Shown here: positions 63,535 through 64,000 of the stretch, piece after piece
How positions within the stretch are numbered: position 1 is the stretch's first letter
Layout: each line of letters starts with the position of its first letter
NCBI GenBank assembly: GCA_963740205.1
Contig: CAVUDD010000002.1
Span: forward strand, 1 to 64,000
Origin: UBA2137 sp963740205
GTDB taxonomy: Bacteria > Pseudomonadota > Alphaproteobacteria > Micavibrionales > Micavibrionaceae
Reading direction: 5' to 3'
DNA: 64,000 nt
Made by a program: the position numbers and the translations under genes
Notes under the pieces: generated by a model
What the model was told of the DNA's origin: nothing
The model's database searches: none
What the model saw: the letters and a program-made list of their open reading frames with translations, nothing else

Positions 63535-64000
63535 ATGAATGATTCTCAAATACACTCAACTGCCATAGTCGATATTTCTGTCCAAATTGGACAAAATGTA
63601 ACAGTAGGACCCTATTGTGTCATAGGTAAAGGTGCAATCTTACATGATAATGTAGTTCTTAAGTCACATGTGTGTATAGAGGGCAATGTTGAGGTTGGCT
63701 CTGACACGGTTGTTTATCCATTTGCCTCATTTGGCCCTCCACAGGATCTAAAATATGCAGGAGAAGAGTCAAAACTCATCATCGGTGAAAAATGTGTTAT
63801 TCGGGAACACGTGACTATGCATACGGGTACTGCATCTGGTGGCATGGAAACGAAAGTGGGTTCAAATGGCTTGTTTATGGTGGGCGTTCACATAGCCCAT
63901 GACTGTCACGTTGGTAATAATGTTATAATGGCGAATAACGCCACTTTGGGCGGTCATGTCGTTGTTGGTAATAATGTCCTTATTGGTGGCTTAGCTGCCG
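63535..64000 (+). CDS. lpxA: UDP-N-acetylglucosamine acyltransferase, N-terminal part
   Basis: First step of lipid A synthesis. The gene runs off the window end; 155 codons are present from the ATG at 63535. The hexapeptide-repeat beta-helix is plain (IGQNVTVGPYCVIGKGAI and VEVGSDTVVYPFASFG), with LKYAGEESKLIIG and the catalytic His in VGVHIAHDCHVGNN. No frame break is seen in the visible part. It follows fabZ by 62 bases. Confidence 0.95.
   Translation, partial: MNDSQIHSTAIVDISVQIGQNVTVGPYCVIGKGAILHDNVVLKSHVCIEGNVEVGSDTVVYPFASFGPPQDLKYAGEESKLIIGEKCVIREHVTMHTGTASGGMETKVGSNGLFMVGVHIAHDCHVGNNVIMANNATLGGHVVVGNNVLIGGLAA

Noticed and set aside
1..64000. CRISPR array, insertion sequence, prophage or rRNA
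   Set aside because: No regularly spaced repeats, transposase, integrase, phage structural gene or rRNA sequence was seen.

Overview
This window is about 64 kb of chromosome from an AT-rich Gram-negative bacterium, most likely an alphaproteobacterium. The clearest support is gene order: tig-clpP-lon-hupB, then nuoA-N followed by birA-coaX-rnj-DUF1467-proS-lolC-lolD-dnaE, then rpsB-tsf-pyrH-frr-uppS-cdsA-dxr-rseP-bamA-skp-lpxD-fabZ-lpxA. A fused IspDF, RNase J beside BirA/CoaX, and the short ProS without an editing insert point the same way. Lipopolysaccharide genes (lptD, lpxD, lpxA) and a full 14-subunit complex I indicate an aerobically respiring cell with an LPS outer membrane. I cannot place it below class. 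No rRNA, insertion sequence, prophage or CRISPR array is visible.

Layout. 1-6.6 kb (+): the 3' end of a sodium/solute symporter, an RhlE-like DEAD-box helicase, lptD, an SLC13-type permease with two RCK_C domains, and an unknown membrane-anchored coiled-coil protein. 6.6-11.8 kb (-): parE, a small lipoprotein, and the ydbH-ynbE-ydbL set for transport between inner and outer membrane. 11.8-13.4 kb (+): a YciA-like thioesterase and an unknown exported protein. 13.4-14.8 kb (-): glnA. From 15 kb to the end everything reads on +: tRNA-His, tRNA-Leu, tig, clpP, lon (clpX is missing between them), hupB, tRNA-Val, ispDF, ispE, two very small unknown genes, ald, tRNA-Asp, the long nuo operon running through dnaE, an Acg-type nitroreductase, and the translation/isoprenoid/envelope cluster that ends inside lpxA.

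How it fits together. Tig, ClpP and Lon form a protein-quality cluster. IspDF, IspE and Dxr supply isoprenoid precursors and UppS makes undecaprenyl-PP. LptD, BamA, Skp, LolC/D, RseP, LpxD, FabZ, LpxA and YdbH/YnbE/YdbL build the outer membrane. The nuo operon carries two extra genes: an unknown 109-residue protein between nuoD and nuoE, and a MazG-like pyrophosphohydrolase between nuoG and nuoH.

A major caution: about eleven single-base-type frameshifts interrupt conserved and often essential genes (symporter x2, helicase x3, the 12.2-13.4 kb gene x2, ispE, nuoB, nuoD, fabZ). Intact homology continues on both sides of each break, so I read them as sequence errors rather than gene decay and annotate each gene across its full span.
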